Shown here: positions 27,368 through 36,203 of the stretch, piece by piece
Position numbering within the stretch: position 1 is the stretch's first letter
Layout of the letters: every line of letters starts with the position of its first letter
Source: Roseovarius sp. THAF9
GTDB lineage: Bacteria; Pseudomonadota; Alphaproteobacteria; Rhodobacterales; Rhodobacteraceae
Length of the DNA stretch: 64,000 bases
Assembly: GCF_009363715.1 (NCBI RefSeq)
Contig: NZ_CP045404.1
Coordinates: 2,572,001-2,636,000 of the forward strand
Reading direction: 5' to 3'
Translations under genes and position numbers: made by a program
Notes under the pieces: generated by a model
The model's database searches: none
What the model saw: the letters and a program-made list of their open reading frames with translations, nothing else
What the model was told of the DNA's origin: nothing

Positions 27368-28012
27368 ATGCATGTCGTGATCACAGGCGCCAACCGCGGG
27401 ATCGGCGCCGCCCTCGCGGAGCGGTTCAGTCAGCGTGGCGAAAACGTCACCGGCACCTCGCGCGACCCCAGGTCCGACCACACGCTCGACGTGACCGACC
27501 CCGCCAGCCATCGCGCTTTCGCCGCACGGCTCGACGGAACGCCGGTTGACCTGCTGGTGTGCAATGCCGGCGTTTACCTCGACAAGGGCGAGACCCTGCC
27601 CGACGGGTATCCGGCCAAAATGTGGGCTGACAGCTTCGCCGCGAACGTCACCGGCGTGTTCCTGACGGTGCAGACCCTTCTGCCCTGTCTTCAGGCCGCC
27701 CAAGCAGGCAAGATCGCGATTATCTCCAGCCAGATGGCCAGTCACGAACGCGCCCCCGGCGGCAGTTACATCTATCGCGCCTCCAAGGCCGCGGCACTGA
27801 ACCTCGGGCGCAACCTCGCCACGGACCTCGCCCCGCTGGGGCTGGCCGTGGGCATCTATCATCCCGGCTGGGTGCGTACGGATATGGGCGGCAACAGCGC
27901 CGACATTTCCGTGGACGAGGCCGCATCCGGGCTGATTCAGCGGTTCGACGCGCTGGATATCGACACCACCGGATGTTTCCAGACCCGGGATGGTAAAGAT
28001 CACCCGTACTGA
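27368..28012 (+). CDS. short-chain dehydrogenase/reductase, YdfG/CsgA-like (214 aa)
   Basis: NAD(P)-dependent oxidoreductase with cofactor motif TGANRGIG, structural NAG (LLVCNAGVYLD), catalytic Ser (IISSQMASH) and YRASK. It is rather short, and the loop AFAARLDGTPVDLLVCNAGV fits the classical small SDRs acting on unknown carbonyl substrates. The ATG at 27368 starts the first beta strand. A TTCGTACGAA palindrome follows the stop. Confidence 0.88.
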   Translation: MHVVITGANRGIGAALAERFSQRGENVTGTSRDPRSDHTLDVTDPASHRAFAARLDGTPVDLLVCNAGVYLDKGETLPDGYPAKMWADSFAANVTGVFLTVQTLLPCLQAAQAGKIAIISSQMASHERAPGGSYIYRASKAAALNLGRNLATDLAPLGLAVGIYHPGWVRTDMGGNSADISVDEAASGLIQRFDALDIDTTGCFQTRDGKDHPY

Positions 28013-28022
28013 CCTATGCCCC

Positions 28023-28075
28023 ATTTTCTTTCACAAAGAAAATGCCCAAGAAAATTCGTACGAATTTTCTTGGGC
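28023..28075. repeat. two hairpins after the SDR gene, including a TTCGTACGAA palindrome
   Basis: The first stem has arms ATTTTCTTT and AAAGAAAAT (28023-28031, 28035-28043). The second is a perfect 32-bp palindrome (28044-28075) with core AAAATTCGTACGAATTTT, the same family as at 16705 and 32130. Probable termination between the SDR gene and lysC. Confidence 0.6.
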
Positions 28076-28154
28076 GCGCGGCGCGCACGCTCGGCTCTTG
28101 CCCTTCGCCGCGCACGCGCGTAAAGCACCTGCGATCTGATCCAAGGACGCAGCC

Positions 28155-29393
28155 ATGCCCCTGCTCGTGATGAAATTCGGCGGCACCTCGGTGGCCAATA
28201 TCGACCGCATCCGCCGCGCCGCGAAACGCGTCGGCGTCGAGGTGGCCAAGGGCTATGACGTGATCGTCATCGTCTCGGCCATGGCGGGGCGCACCAACGA
28301 ACTGGTGGGCTGGGTCGACGAGATCTCGCCGCTCTACGACGCCCGCGAATACGACGCCGTGGTCAGCTCGGGCGAGGTGGTCACCGCCGGCCTTATGGCG
28401 CTCACCTTGCAGGAAATGGATATCCCCGCGCGCAGCTGGCAGGGCTGGCAGGTGCCGCTCAAGACAAACTCGTCCCACTCCGCCGCCCGGATCGAGGAAA
28501 TTCCAACCGACAACATCAACGCCAAGTTCGGCGAAGGCATGCAGGTGGCCGTGGTCGCAGGCTTTCAGGGGATCAGCCCCGAAGGCCGCATCACCACGCT
28601 GGGCCGCGGCGGCTCGGACACCACCGCGGTGGCCTTCGCCGCCGCCTTCGGGGCAGAGCGCTGCGACATCTACACGGACGTCGACGGCGTCTACACCACC
28701 GACCCGCGCATTACCGACAAGGCGCGCAAGCTCGACCGCATCGCCTTCGAGGAGATGCTGGAACTGGCCAGCCTGGGGGCCAAGGTCCTTCAGACCCGCT
28801 CGGTCGAGCTAGCGATGCGCTACAACGTGCGCCTGCGCGTGCTATCAAGTTTCGAGGAACAATCGGACGACGCAGGAACGCTGGTCTGCGCCGAGGAGGA
28901 AATCATGGAATCAAACGTGGTCAACGGCATTGCCTATTCCCGCGACGAGGCGAAAATGACGCTTATCTCGGTCGCCGACCGCCCCGGCATCGCCGCCGCA
29001 ATCTTCGGCCCCCTGTCGGATGCCGGCGTCAACGTCGACATGATCATCCAGAACATTTCCGAGGAAGGCCGCACCGACATGACCTTCTCCTGCCCCACCA
29101 ACCAGGTGGCGCGCGCCGAGAAGGCCCTGCAGGGCGCCAAGGATCGGGGCGAGATCAACTTTCACGACCTCGTGGCAGACACCAACGTGGCCAAGATCTC
29201 GGCAGTGGGCATCGGCATGCGCAGCCAATCGGGCGTCGCCGCCAAGATGTTCCAGACGCTGCGGGACGAAGGGATCAACATCAAGGTCATCTCGACCTCC
29301 GAGATCAAGATCTCGGTACTGATCGACCGCAAGTACATGGAGTTGGCCGTGCAATCGCTGCACGACGCGTTCGAGCTGGACAAGACCGCCTGA
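28155..29393 (+). CDS. lysC: aspartate kinase (412 aa)
   Basis: Phosphorylates aspartate in the first step of the lysine, threonine, methionine and diaminopimelate pathway. The kinase domain carries [26 protein letters not shown] and [13 protein letters not shown]; two C-terminal ACT domains (from about residue 265) mediate feedback inhibition by Lys/Thr. The length matches the monofunctional class. It stands alone with a small membrane protein gene convergent at its 3' end. Confidence 0.96.
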   Translation: MPLLVMKFGGTSVANIDRIRRAAKRVGVEVAKGYDVIVIVSAMAGRTNELVGWVDEISPLYDAREYDAVVSSGEVVTAGLMALTLQEMDIPARSWQGWQVPLKTNSSHSAARIEEIPTDNINAKFGEGMQVAVVAGFQGISPEGRITTLGRGGSDTTAVAFAAAFGAERCDIYTDVDGVYTTDPRITDKARKLDRIAFEEMLELASLGAKVLQTRSVELAMRYNVRLRVLSSFEEQSDDAGTLVCAEEEIMESNVVNGIAYSRDEAKMTLISVADRPGIAAAIFGPLSDAGVNVDMIIQNISEEGRTDMTFSCPTNQVARAEKALQGAKDRGEINFHDLVADTNVAKISAVGIGMRSQSGVAAKMFQTLRDEGINIKVISTSEIKISVLIDRKYMELAVQSLHDAFELDKTA

Positions 29394-29407
29394 GCCCGCG
29401 CGCGGCC

Positions 29408-29665
29408 TCAGGGCCGCCGCGCCAGTGCCAGGTGAAACAGGACACCCACCGACGCCACCCCGGCGAACACCAGCACGGTCGTCGCCGCGCCCAGCCGGTC
29501 CAGCATCACGCCGATCAACCGCTCAAGCTCGGCGCCACGTCCCGTCGGGCTCACCGACTGGTCATGCGACAGGGCCGCGCCTGCTACCAGAACGAACAGG
29601 ACGACATAAACGACCGCTAAACGATAGTGCTGCGGCGATCCGCGGCGCGGCAATGGTATCGGCAT
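29408..29665 (-). CDS. small two-helix membrane protein (85 aa)
   Basis: Two hydrophobic segments (LAVVYVVLFVLVAGAALSH and ATTVLVFAGVASVGVLFHLA) are separated by a polar loop. The start has a good AGGAAAGG site, and the gene is convergent with lysC after 14 bp. No family is recognised. Hydrophobicity and ribosome-binding site support a real gene, but the product is short. Confidence 0.55.
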   Translation of the reverse strand: MPIPLPRRGSPQHYRLAVVYVVLFVLVAGAALSHDQSVSPTGRGAELERLIGVMLDRLGAATTVLVFAGVASVGVLFHLALARRP

Positions 29666-29875
29666 AGTGACCTTTCCTGTCTGGCGAACGCAGGCTCACT
29701 TAATGCGCTTTACCAAGACGCGCTGGCGAAATAATGACGATATCCGGGCATTTGCCCGCGCTTTGCCGCATCGCGCGCCGCCGGGTGACATTGCCATTTC
29801 ACAATGCCCGCAACCTGTGATTTAACCGTTCCGGCTCCCGGCCAGAACGGCCCCATGGAAAGGCTTCCGAACGCC

Positions 29876-32128
29876 ATGACACCTTCCGGCGATCAGATCG
29901 AGACTGACAGCCGCCAGATGCTCTCGCGCCTGCGTGCGCTCATGGCCGAAGACGCCGCCGGACAGGCGCGCCTGGACGCGATCACCACGCTTATCGCCGA
30001 GGAAATGCGCACAGAGGTGTGCTCGATTTACCTCTTCCGAGACGAGCAGACGCTCGAGCTGTGCGCCACCGAGGGTCTCAACCGCGATGCCGTGCACCAG
30101 ACCCGGATGAAGCTTGGCGAAGGCCTCGTGGGCCGCGTCGCCCGCACCGGCAAGGTGATCAACACCGATGACGCCCCCGCCGCACCCGGCTTTCGCTACA
30201 TGCCGGAAACCGGCGAAGAGGCCTATTGCTCTTTCATGGGCGTGCCGGTTCAACGGCTGGGCGAAACCTTGGGCGTGCTGGTCGTTCAATCGAAACAGTC
30301 CCGCGAATATTCCGACGAAGAGCTGTACGCGGTCGAGGTCGTCGCCATGGTCATCGCCGAGATGGCCGAACTGGGCGCCTTCGTCGGCGAGGGCGCGGCC
30401 ATGTCAGCCCGCCATCAACAGCCGGTGCTGTTCCGCGGCGGTATCGCCCAGGAAGGGGCGGCACAGGGCCATGTCTGGCTGCACGAACCCCGCGTCGTCG
30501 TGACCAACCCGATCGCCGAGGACCCCACCCGCGAGTTGGAGCGCCTCGCAGAAGCCGTGGACGCCCTGCGCGTCGGTGTCGACCGCATGCTCAGCACAGC
30601 GGCCACCGGCGACAAGGAACAGCTTCAGGTGCTCGAAGCCTACCGCATGTTCGCCAACTCCAAGGGCTGGATGAAGCGGATGGAAGAGGACATCGCACGT
30701 GGCCTGTCGGCCGAGGCGGCGGTTGAAAAGGAACAATCCACCACCCGCGCCCGCATGACCCAGGTCACCGATCCCTACCTGCGCGACCGGCTGCATGACC
30801 TCGATGACCTCAGCAACCGCCTCCTGCGGATCCTCACCGGACAGGGCTCGGAAACCGGCGCGGAAATGCCCGACGACCCTATCCTTATTGCGCGCAACAT
30901 CGGGCCCGGCGAGTTGCTGGATTACGGGCGCCGCCTGCGCGGAATCGTCCTCGAAGAAGGTTCCGTCGGCTCCCACGCCGCCATCGTGGCCCGCGCGCTT
31001 GCCATCCCGCTTGTGATCCACGCCAGCCGCATCACCAACGAGGCGCTGAACGGTGACTTCGTGATGGTCGACGGCGACCAGGGCATCGTCCACCTGCGCC
31101 CCGACGAAAACGTGGTCACAGCCTTCCGCGACAAGATGGCGATGCAGGCGCAGGCCCAGGAACGCTACGCCTCGATCCGAGACAAGCCAGCGGAAACACT
31201 CTGCGGCACCCGGCTTGCCCTGCACATGAACGCCGGCCTCATGGCCGACCTGCCCAGCCTCGAAGGCTCCGGTGCCGAGGGGGTCGGCCTTTTCCGGACC
31301 GAGCTTCAGTTCCTCGTGCGCGCCCACATGCCGCGCCGGTCGGAACTGAGCGAGCTTTATGCCCACGTCATGGACGCCGCCAAGGGCAAGCGCGTCTGCT
31401 TCCGCACGCTCGACATCGGCTCGGACAAGGTGCTGCCCTACATGAAGGTGGTGGACGAACCCAACCCCGCACTTGGCTGGCGCGCGGTACGCGTCGCGCT
31501 CGACAAGCCCGGCGTGATGCGCATGCAGCTTCAGGCGCTCGTGCGCGCCGCCAAGGGGCGCCCGCTGTCGGTCATGTTCCCCTTCGTCGCCCAGCGGGAG
31601 GAGTTTTCCGCCGCGAACGCCGAGATGAACAAGGCTCTGGAACGCGAGCGCATTCTGGGCCACCCCCTGCCCTCCGAGATCGAGGTCGGCGCGATGCTGG
31701 AAACGCCGTCACTGGCCTTCGCGCCGGACTCTTTCTACAAGGAAGTCGATTTCCTCTCGATCGGCGGCAACGATCTCAAGCAGTTCTTCTTCGCCGCCGA
31801 CCGCGAGAACGAGCTTGTCCGGCGACGCTACGACACGCTGAATGTCAGCTTCCTCAGCTTCATCGAATCCATCGTGAAGCGCTGCGAGGCGCATGACACG
31901 CCACTCAGCTTCTGCGGCGAGGATGCCGGCCGCCCGGTCGAGGCCGCCTGCCTGGCGGCCATCGGCCTGCGCAGCCTGTCGATGCGCCCCGCCTCTATCG
32001 GGCCGGTGAAATCCATCCTGCGCCGCATCGACCTGGGCGAGCTTTTCGCGGTGATCGACGGCGTGCGCAACGCGGGCGACCAATCCGTGCGCCCGGCGGT
32101 GATGGATTATCTCAAGGGCAAGCTCTGA
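29876..32128 (+). CDS. ptsP: PTS-Ntr enzyme I, phosphoenolpyruvate-protein phosphotransferase with GAF domain (about 750 aa)
   Basis: First enzyme of the nitrogen PTS: takes phosphate from PEP and passes it to NPr. An N-terminal GAF domain (about residues 15-160, TEVCSIYLFRDEQTLELCA) senses a small ligand, glutamine in some species. Then come the EI N-domain, the swivelling domain with active His (EGSVGSHAAIVARALAIP) and the PEP-binding barrel (GLFRTELQFLV, SIGGNDLKQF). The start is ambiguous between ATGs at 29855 and 29876; GGAAAGG lies 12 bases before the latter. Confidence 0.93.
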   Translation: MTPSGDQIETDSRQMLSRLRALMAEDAAGQARLDAITTLIAEEMRTEVCSIYLFRDEQTLELCATEGLNRDAVHQTRMKLGEGLVGRVARTGKVINTDDAPAAPGFRYMPETGEEAYCSFMGVPVQRLGETLGVLVVQSKQSREYSDEELYAVEVVAMVIAEMAELGAFVGEGAAMSARHQQPVLFRGGIAQEGAAQGHVWLHEPRVVVTNPIAEDPTRELERLAEAVDALRVGVDRMLSTAATGDKEQLQVLEAYRMFANSKGWMKRMEEDIARGLSAEAAVEKEQSTTRARMTQVTDPYLRDRLHDLDDLSNRLLRILTGQGSETGAEMPDDPILIARNIGPGELLDYGRRLRGIVLEEGSVGSHAAIVARALAIPLVIHASRITNEALNGDFVMVDGDQGIVHLRPDENVVTAFRDKMAMQAQAQERYASIRDKPAETLCGTRLALHMNAGLMADLPSLEGSGAEGVGLFRTELQFLVRAHMPRRSELSELYAHVMDAAKGKRVCFRTLDIGSDKVLPYMKVVDEPNPALGWRAVRVALDKPGVMRMQLQALVRAAKGRPLSVMFPFVAQREEFSAANAEMNKALERERILGHPLPSEIEVGAMLETPSLAFAPDSFYKEVDFLSIGGNDLKQFFFAADRENELVRRRYDTLNVSFLSFIESIVKRCEAHDTPLSFCGEDAGRPVEAACLAAIGLRSLSMRPASIGPVKSILRRIDLGELFAVIDGVRNAGDQSVRPAVMDYLKGKL

Positions 32129-32129
32129 G

Positions 32130-32160
32130 CCCCAGAAAATTCGTACGAATTTTCTCGGGC
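32130..32160. repeat. TTCGTACGAA palindrome after ptsP
   Basis: Near-perfect palindrome with the core AAAATTCGTACGAATTTT flanked by GCCCAG and CTCGGGC, beginning two bases after the ptsP stop. Third locus of this repeat family; probable terminator between convergent ptsP and the EcsC-family gene. Confidence 0.6.
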
Positions 32161-32173
32161 CCGGCCCCGCCCC

Positions 32174-32962
32174 TCAGGCGCGCTTGACGCTCGGAAGCTC
32201 CACCAGATCGCGAAAGTCTTCCAGCAGCTCGGCATGATCGCGGTCGGCCTCTATCGCCAGACGGCGCAGCCCGAAATGCACATGGGCCATCTGCTGGTAA
32301 TAGCTGGTGAAGGCATAATTCGTCGCCGCCCCCGCCGCCGCGCCCAGCACGGGTACCGTTTGTGCAGCCAGCTTCTGGCCCAGAACCGTGGCCAGCCTTG
32401 GCGCGACCTTCGCCACCAGCGCCTGTACCGCCTTGCCCGTCACCGCAACCCGCGTGCTGAGAAACGCAAGATCGCTGCCATCGTCATGGTCCAGCGGCCC
32501 CGCCGCGGCAAAGACCTTGATACAGTCATATTGCACGCCCGGCTCGTCCGGATCGAAGCCGTATTCCGCAGCCACATCCTGGATTGCGCGCAAAAGCACC
32601 GTGGTCGTGACGGGCAGTTCCGCCAGCGCCGTGGGCAGCCCGCCCGCGCCGCCCGCCGCGCCCATCGCCGTCGTCATCGCACGGCTCATCCAGCCGGGAC
32701 TGTCCGGAAAGTAACCACGCGAGCGATGCGCGGTCTCCATCGCCATCCGCAGCGCCCGCTCGGTGCTGTCGTCCAGCCGCGACCGTACCGGCACCGGCAG
32801 CCGCGACAACAGCCCCTCGGCCTGTCCGCCGACCATGTTCAGCACCTGGATGCCGACGTTTCCGGCCCGCCGATGCCGCTCGGCCAATGCCTTCAGGCGC
32901 GCCTCCACCGCGGTCGCATCTATCGCCGCCGGCAGGATCTCGGAATAGGTTTTCTTTCCCAT
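32174..32962 (-). CDS. EcsC family protein (262 aa)
   Basis: Matches the EcsC family pattern: helical, amphipathic, with Ala/Gly-rich hydrophobic stretches (AMTTAMGAAGGAGGLPTALA, LAAQTVPVLGAAAGAATNYA) and the block LLRAIQDVAAEYGFDPDEPG. EcsC proteins are poorly understood; in Bacillus the gene sits with an ABC transporter. Start 32962 (MGKKTYSEIL) chosen over an upstream extension of low family similarity. It lies 31 bp downstream of the GNAT gene on the same strand. Confidence 0.8.
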   Translation of the reverse strand: MGKKTYSEILPAAIDATAVEARLKALAERHRRAGNVGIQVLNMVGGQAEGLLSRLPVPVRSRLDDSTERALRMAMETAHRSRGYFPDSPGWMSRAMTTAMGAAGGAGGLPTALAELPVTTTVLLRAIQDVAAEYGFDPDEPGVQYDCIKVFAAAGPLDHDDGSDLAFLSTRVAVTGKAVQALVAKVAPRLATVLGQKLAAQTVPVLGAAAGAATNYAFTSYYQQMAHVHFGLRRLAIEADRDHAELLEDFRDLVELPSVKRA

Positions 32963-32993
32963 GGTCAAAAGATCGGGCACCCCGCCCGCTTTT

Positions 32994-33479
32994 TCAAGCC
33001 GCACGCGTGACTTTGCCGGCAATCCCCTGCCATGCACCGGGGATCAATTCCATGCCAAGCACCCGCTCGGGGTTGGTTGGCGGCGGCATCTTCACCTTGT
33101 GCAGCCGACTGAAACCGAACCGCTCGTAATAGGGCGCGTCGCCCACCAGCATCGCCCGGTCCCACCCGGCCTCCTGCCCGATCTTCAGCGTCTCGCGGAT
33201 CAAGTATCCGCCCAGCCCCTCGCCCTGCCGTGTCGGGTGCACGGCGATGGGCCCGACCAGCAACGCGCGGGCCGCGCCGATCCGCACCGGCCAGACCCGG
33301 ATCGCCCCGGCCAGGATGTCCTCCGCGTCCCGCGCCACCAAACACAGCGCCGCCACCGGCGCCACGCCCTCGCGCAACCGGTAGGACGACAGCGCCTCGC
33401 GCCCGGGCGCAAAGCACAGGTCATAAAGCGCCTCGACCTCCCACCAATCCTCGCGTGTCTCTCGGCGCAGGTTGTACAC
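32994..33479 (-). CDS. GNAT family N-acetyltransferase (161 aa)
   Basis: The acetyl-CoA binding motif A (VHPTRQGEGLGGYLIRETLK) and the terminal strand ERFGFSRL are typical of the YhbS-like GNAT group. It starts at a GTG (33479). The acceptor is unknown. It is probably co-transcribed with the EcsC-family gene and is divergent from a flavin reductase gene. Confidence 0.85.
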   Translation of the reverse strand: MYNLRRETREDWWEVEALYDLCFAPGREALSSYRLREGVAPVAALCLVARDAEDILAGAIRVWPVRIGAARALLVGPIAVHPTRQGEGLGGYLIRETLKIGQEAGWDRAMLVGDAPYYERFGFSRLHKVKMPPPTNPERVLGMELIPGAWQGIAGKVTRAA

Positions 33480-33574
33480 AGGCGCTTTATCCTTCGAAAA
33501 ACAGGTGGATCGTCGCCTAGCACGCGGGTAGGCCTATGTCCAAACGCAATCGCAAACAGCCCCGAAGGACGCTC

Positions 33575-34183
33575 ATGTTCTACCGCCCCGAAGACGGCCA
33601 CGGCCTGCCGCACAACCCGTTCAACGCCATCGTCGCGCCCCGCCCCATCGGCTGGATCTCGACCCGTGGCAGCGACGGCGCGGAAAACCTCGCCCCCTAT
33701 TCCTTCTTCAACGCCGTGGCCTACGTGCCGCCGCAGGTGATGTTTTCCTCAACCTCGACCAAACCCGACCGGGGCGACACAAAGGACAGCGTCGCCAATA
33801 TCCGCGACACCGGCGTGTTTTGCGTCAACATCGTGGAATACGCCCTGCGCGACGCGATGAACCAGACCTCGGGCCCTTGGCCGATGGAGACCGACGAGTT
33901 CACCGATGCCGCGATCGAGCGTGCGGCCTGCGAGACCATTGCCTGCTCGCGGGTGGCCGCCGCGCCAGCAGCACTGGAATGCAAGCTGACGCGGATCGTC
34001 GATCTGCCGGGCGAGGCCAACAAGGTGGTGTTCGGTGAGGTCACCGGCGTCTATATGCGCGACGATTGCCTGAAGGACGGCATCTTCGACGTGCTCAGCT
34101 TCAACCCGCTCGCGCGGATGGGCTACAAGGATTACACGGTGGTGCGCGAGAAATTCGCCATCGCGCGTCCGGGAGAAAGCTGA
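33575..34183 (+). CDS. flavin reductase family protein (202 aa)
   Basis: FMN-binding split-barrel protein of the flavin reductase-like family. Landmarks are FNAIVAPRPIGWISTRGSDG, LAPYSFFNAVAYVPPQVMFS and DVLSFNPLARMGYKDYTVV. Members reduce flavins or act as flavoproteins of unknown substrate. GAAGGA precedes the ATG at 33575; an upstream ATG at 33536 has no comparable site. Confidence 0.85.
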   Translation: MFYRPEDGHGLPHNPFNAIVAPRPIGWISTRGSDGAENLAPYSFFNAVAYVPPQVMFSSTSTKPDRGDTKDSVANIRDTGVFCVNIVEYALRDAMNQTSGPWPMETDEFTDAAIERAACETIACSRVAAAPAALECKLTRIVDLPGEANKVVFGEVTGVYMRDDCLKDGIFDVLSFNPLARMGYKDYTVVREKFAIARPGES

Positions 34184-34208
34184 GCCGCGCCATCGCTGCC
34201 CCCCGGGG

Positions 34209-34352
34209 TGGCGATACTACAGCCGTTCAGCAGCACTTTATATTTGCCAAGTCCTTATGAGCCTAGATCGGCGAAATCCGGGCAAACCAATCGCCACCCC
34301 AAGGGAGGGGGCCGGCGATGGCGCGGCGGCCTTCGGCCTTGATTCCGCGCTC
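34209..34352. repeat. dispersed intergenic repeat, copy B
   Basis: Related to 12341-12480: GGCGAT, CAGCACTTTAT, CAATCGCC, then GCCGGCGATGGCGCGG and TTGATTCCGCGCT in the same order. The gap 34184-34467 holds this element and a REP-like palindrome and no convincing gene. A frame through it is open, but it has no recognisable product. Confidence 0.6.
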
Positions 34353-34373
34353 AGGCTACAGGCTCTACAGCGT

Positions 34374-34414
34374 TCCGGGACTTCGATAACAGAGATCCCG
34401 GATCAAGTCCGGGA
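34374..34414. repeat. REP-like palindrome CCCGGATCAAGTCCGGG
   Basis: Three alternating copies of TCCGGGA/TCCCGGA (34374-34380, 34396-34402, 34408-34414) allow two mutually exclusive hairpins. The CCCGGATCAAGTCCGGG unit is a familiar alphaproteobacterial intergenic palindrome. It lies between convergent flavin reductase and sulP genes. Confidence 0.6.
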
Positions 34415-34467
34415 CTCAACATCGCTTAGGGTGGGTGAAAACCCAAGCACCCCGCCCCGGCAGACCC

Positions 34468-36099
34468 TCAATGCCCCCCGCCAAGAACCCCGGTCTTCAC
34501 GTCGTAATCCACGGCCAGCCCGTAATCGGGGTCATCGTCGCTGTCGACCATCAGGTGCCCGGCCTTGTTCAGCATGCGGTGGCAATCCCGTGTCAGATGG
34601 CGTAGCTGCACCCGCTTGCCCGCGGCCAGGTATTTGCCCGCCACGGCCTCGATGGCCTGCAACGCCGACTGGTCCACGACCCGGCTCTCGGCAAAGTCCA
34701 CGATCACCTTGTCGGGGTCGTTCTCAAGGTCGAACAATTCCACGAAACCGCTGGCCGAGCCGAAAAACAGCGGCCCCTGCACGCGATACACCTTGGTGCC
34801 GTCCATTTCCTTGCCGGTGATGGCGTGAATGCGCTTGGCGTTGTTCCACGCGTAAGTCAGCGCCGAGACGATCACCCCTACGACCACGGCGATGGCCAGG
34901 TCGTATTGCACCGTCACCACCGTCACCAGCACGATCACCAACGCGTCCGACAGGGGCACCTTGCGCAAGATCCGCAGCGAATTCCAGGCAAACGTCCCGA
35001 TCACCACCATGAACATCACGCCCACCAGCGCGGCCAGCGGAATCTGCTCGATCAGCGGAGCGGCGAACAGGATGAAGATCAGCAGGAACACCGCCGCGCA
35101 GATCCCGGCGATGCGCGTCCGCCCGCCCGATTTCACGTTGATGATCGACTGCCCGATCATGGCACAGCCGCCCATGCCGCCGAAAAAGCCGGTCACGGTG
35201 TTGGCCACGCCCTGCGCGATGCATTCCTGGCTGGCGCCACCGCGCCGGTTGGTCATCTCGCCCACCAGGTTCAGCGTCAGCAGGCTTTCGATCAGGCCGA
35301 TCGCGGCCAGGATCACCGCGTAGGGCAGGATGATCTCGAACGTCTCCAGCGTCAGCGGAACGGTCGGGATATGAAAGGCCGGCAACCCGCCCTCGATCGA
35401 GGCAAGGTCCCCCACCCGCGGCACGTCCAGCCCGAAGATCAGCACGATCGCAGCCACCAGCCCGATCCCGGCCAGCGGCGCCGGGATCGCCTTGGTCACC
35501 CGCGGCATCAACCAGACCACCGCCATGGTCAGCGCAACCAACGCGAGCATGGTGTAAAGCGGCGCACCCGATAGCCATTCGCCGCCACTCATCCCGTGGC
35601 CGGTATTCTCCATCGTACCGGGCACCTTGAACTGGCCCAGCTGTGCGAGGAAAATCACGATGGCCAGCCCGTTGACAAAGCCCAGCATCACCGGGTGCGG
35701 TACAAGGCGGATGAACTTGCCCCAACGCAGCACCCCCGCCGTGATCTGCAAGATCCCCATCAGGACCACCGTGGCAAACAGGTACTCGACCCCATGCTGC
35801 GCCACCAAAGACACCATTACCACGGCCAGCGCGCCGGTGGCCCCGCTGATCATACCGGGCCGTCCACCGATCAAGGCCGTGATCAGGCCGACGATGAAGG
35901 CCGCGTAAAGCCCCACCAGCGGATGCACCCCGGCGACGAAGGCAAAGGCCACTGCCTCGGGCACCAGCGCCAGCGCCACGGTCAACCCGGCCAGCAGCTC
36001 GATCCGCAACCGTGACACGCTCAGCTTTTCCTCCGGCAGAAGGCTGAGATCGGACAAATCGAAGCGTTTGGCCCAGTCGGCCAGCAAGGTGCGTTTCAC
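34468..36099 (-). CDS. SulP family anion transporter with STAS domain (543 aa)
   Basis: About eleven to twelve membrane helices with the SulP signature (LAGLTVALALVPEAVAFAFV, GGMGGCAMIGQSIINVKSGG) and a C-terminal STAS domain (VIVDFAESRVVDQSALQAIE). SulP proteins exchange or import sulfate, bicarbonate or other anions; the SulP type found with bicarbonate uptake in marine bacteria is one possibility, but the substrate cannot be decided. It starts at a GTG (36099) with a weak ribosome-binding site. Confidence 0.9.
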   Translation of the reverse strand: MKRTLLADWAKRFDLSDLSLLPEEKLSVSRLRIELLAGLTVALALVPEAVAFAFVAGVHPLVGLYAAFIVGLITALIGGRPGMISGATGALAVVMVSLVAQHGVEYLFATVVLMGILQITAGVLRWGKFIRLVPHPVMLGFVNGLAIVIFLAQLGQFKVPGTMENTGHGMSGGEWLSGAPLYTMLALVALTMAVVWLMPRVTKAIPAPLAGIGLVAAIVLIFGLDVPRVGDLASIEGGLPAFHIPTVPLTLETFEIILPYAVILAAIGLIESLLTLNLVGEMTNRRGGASQECIAQGVANTVTGFFGGMGGCAMIGQSIINVKSGGRTRIAGICAAVFLLIFILFAAPLIEQIPLAALVGVMFMVVIGTFAWNSLRILRKVPLSDALVIVLVTVVTVQYDLAIAVVVGVIVSALTYAWNNAKRIHAITGKEMDGTKVYRVQGPLFFGSASGFVELFDLENDPDKVIVDFAESRVVDQSALQAIEAVAGKYLAAGKRVQLRHLTRDCHRMLNKAGHLMVDSDDDPDYGLAVDYDVKTGVLGGGH

Positions 36100-36203
36100 G
36101 GGGGGCTATCCTGATTGGTATTTTTCGCGCGAGCGTCCCCCTAACGCGAACAGGCCCGATTGACCATTGCCAATTTCAGGACCCGGCCATGAACGTGACG
36201 GGA

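Noticed and set aside
34257..34820. 187-codon plus-strand frame
   Set aside because: Runs through the dispersed repeat, the REP palindrome and the antisense of the SulP gene; non-coding in character.
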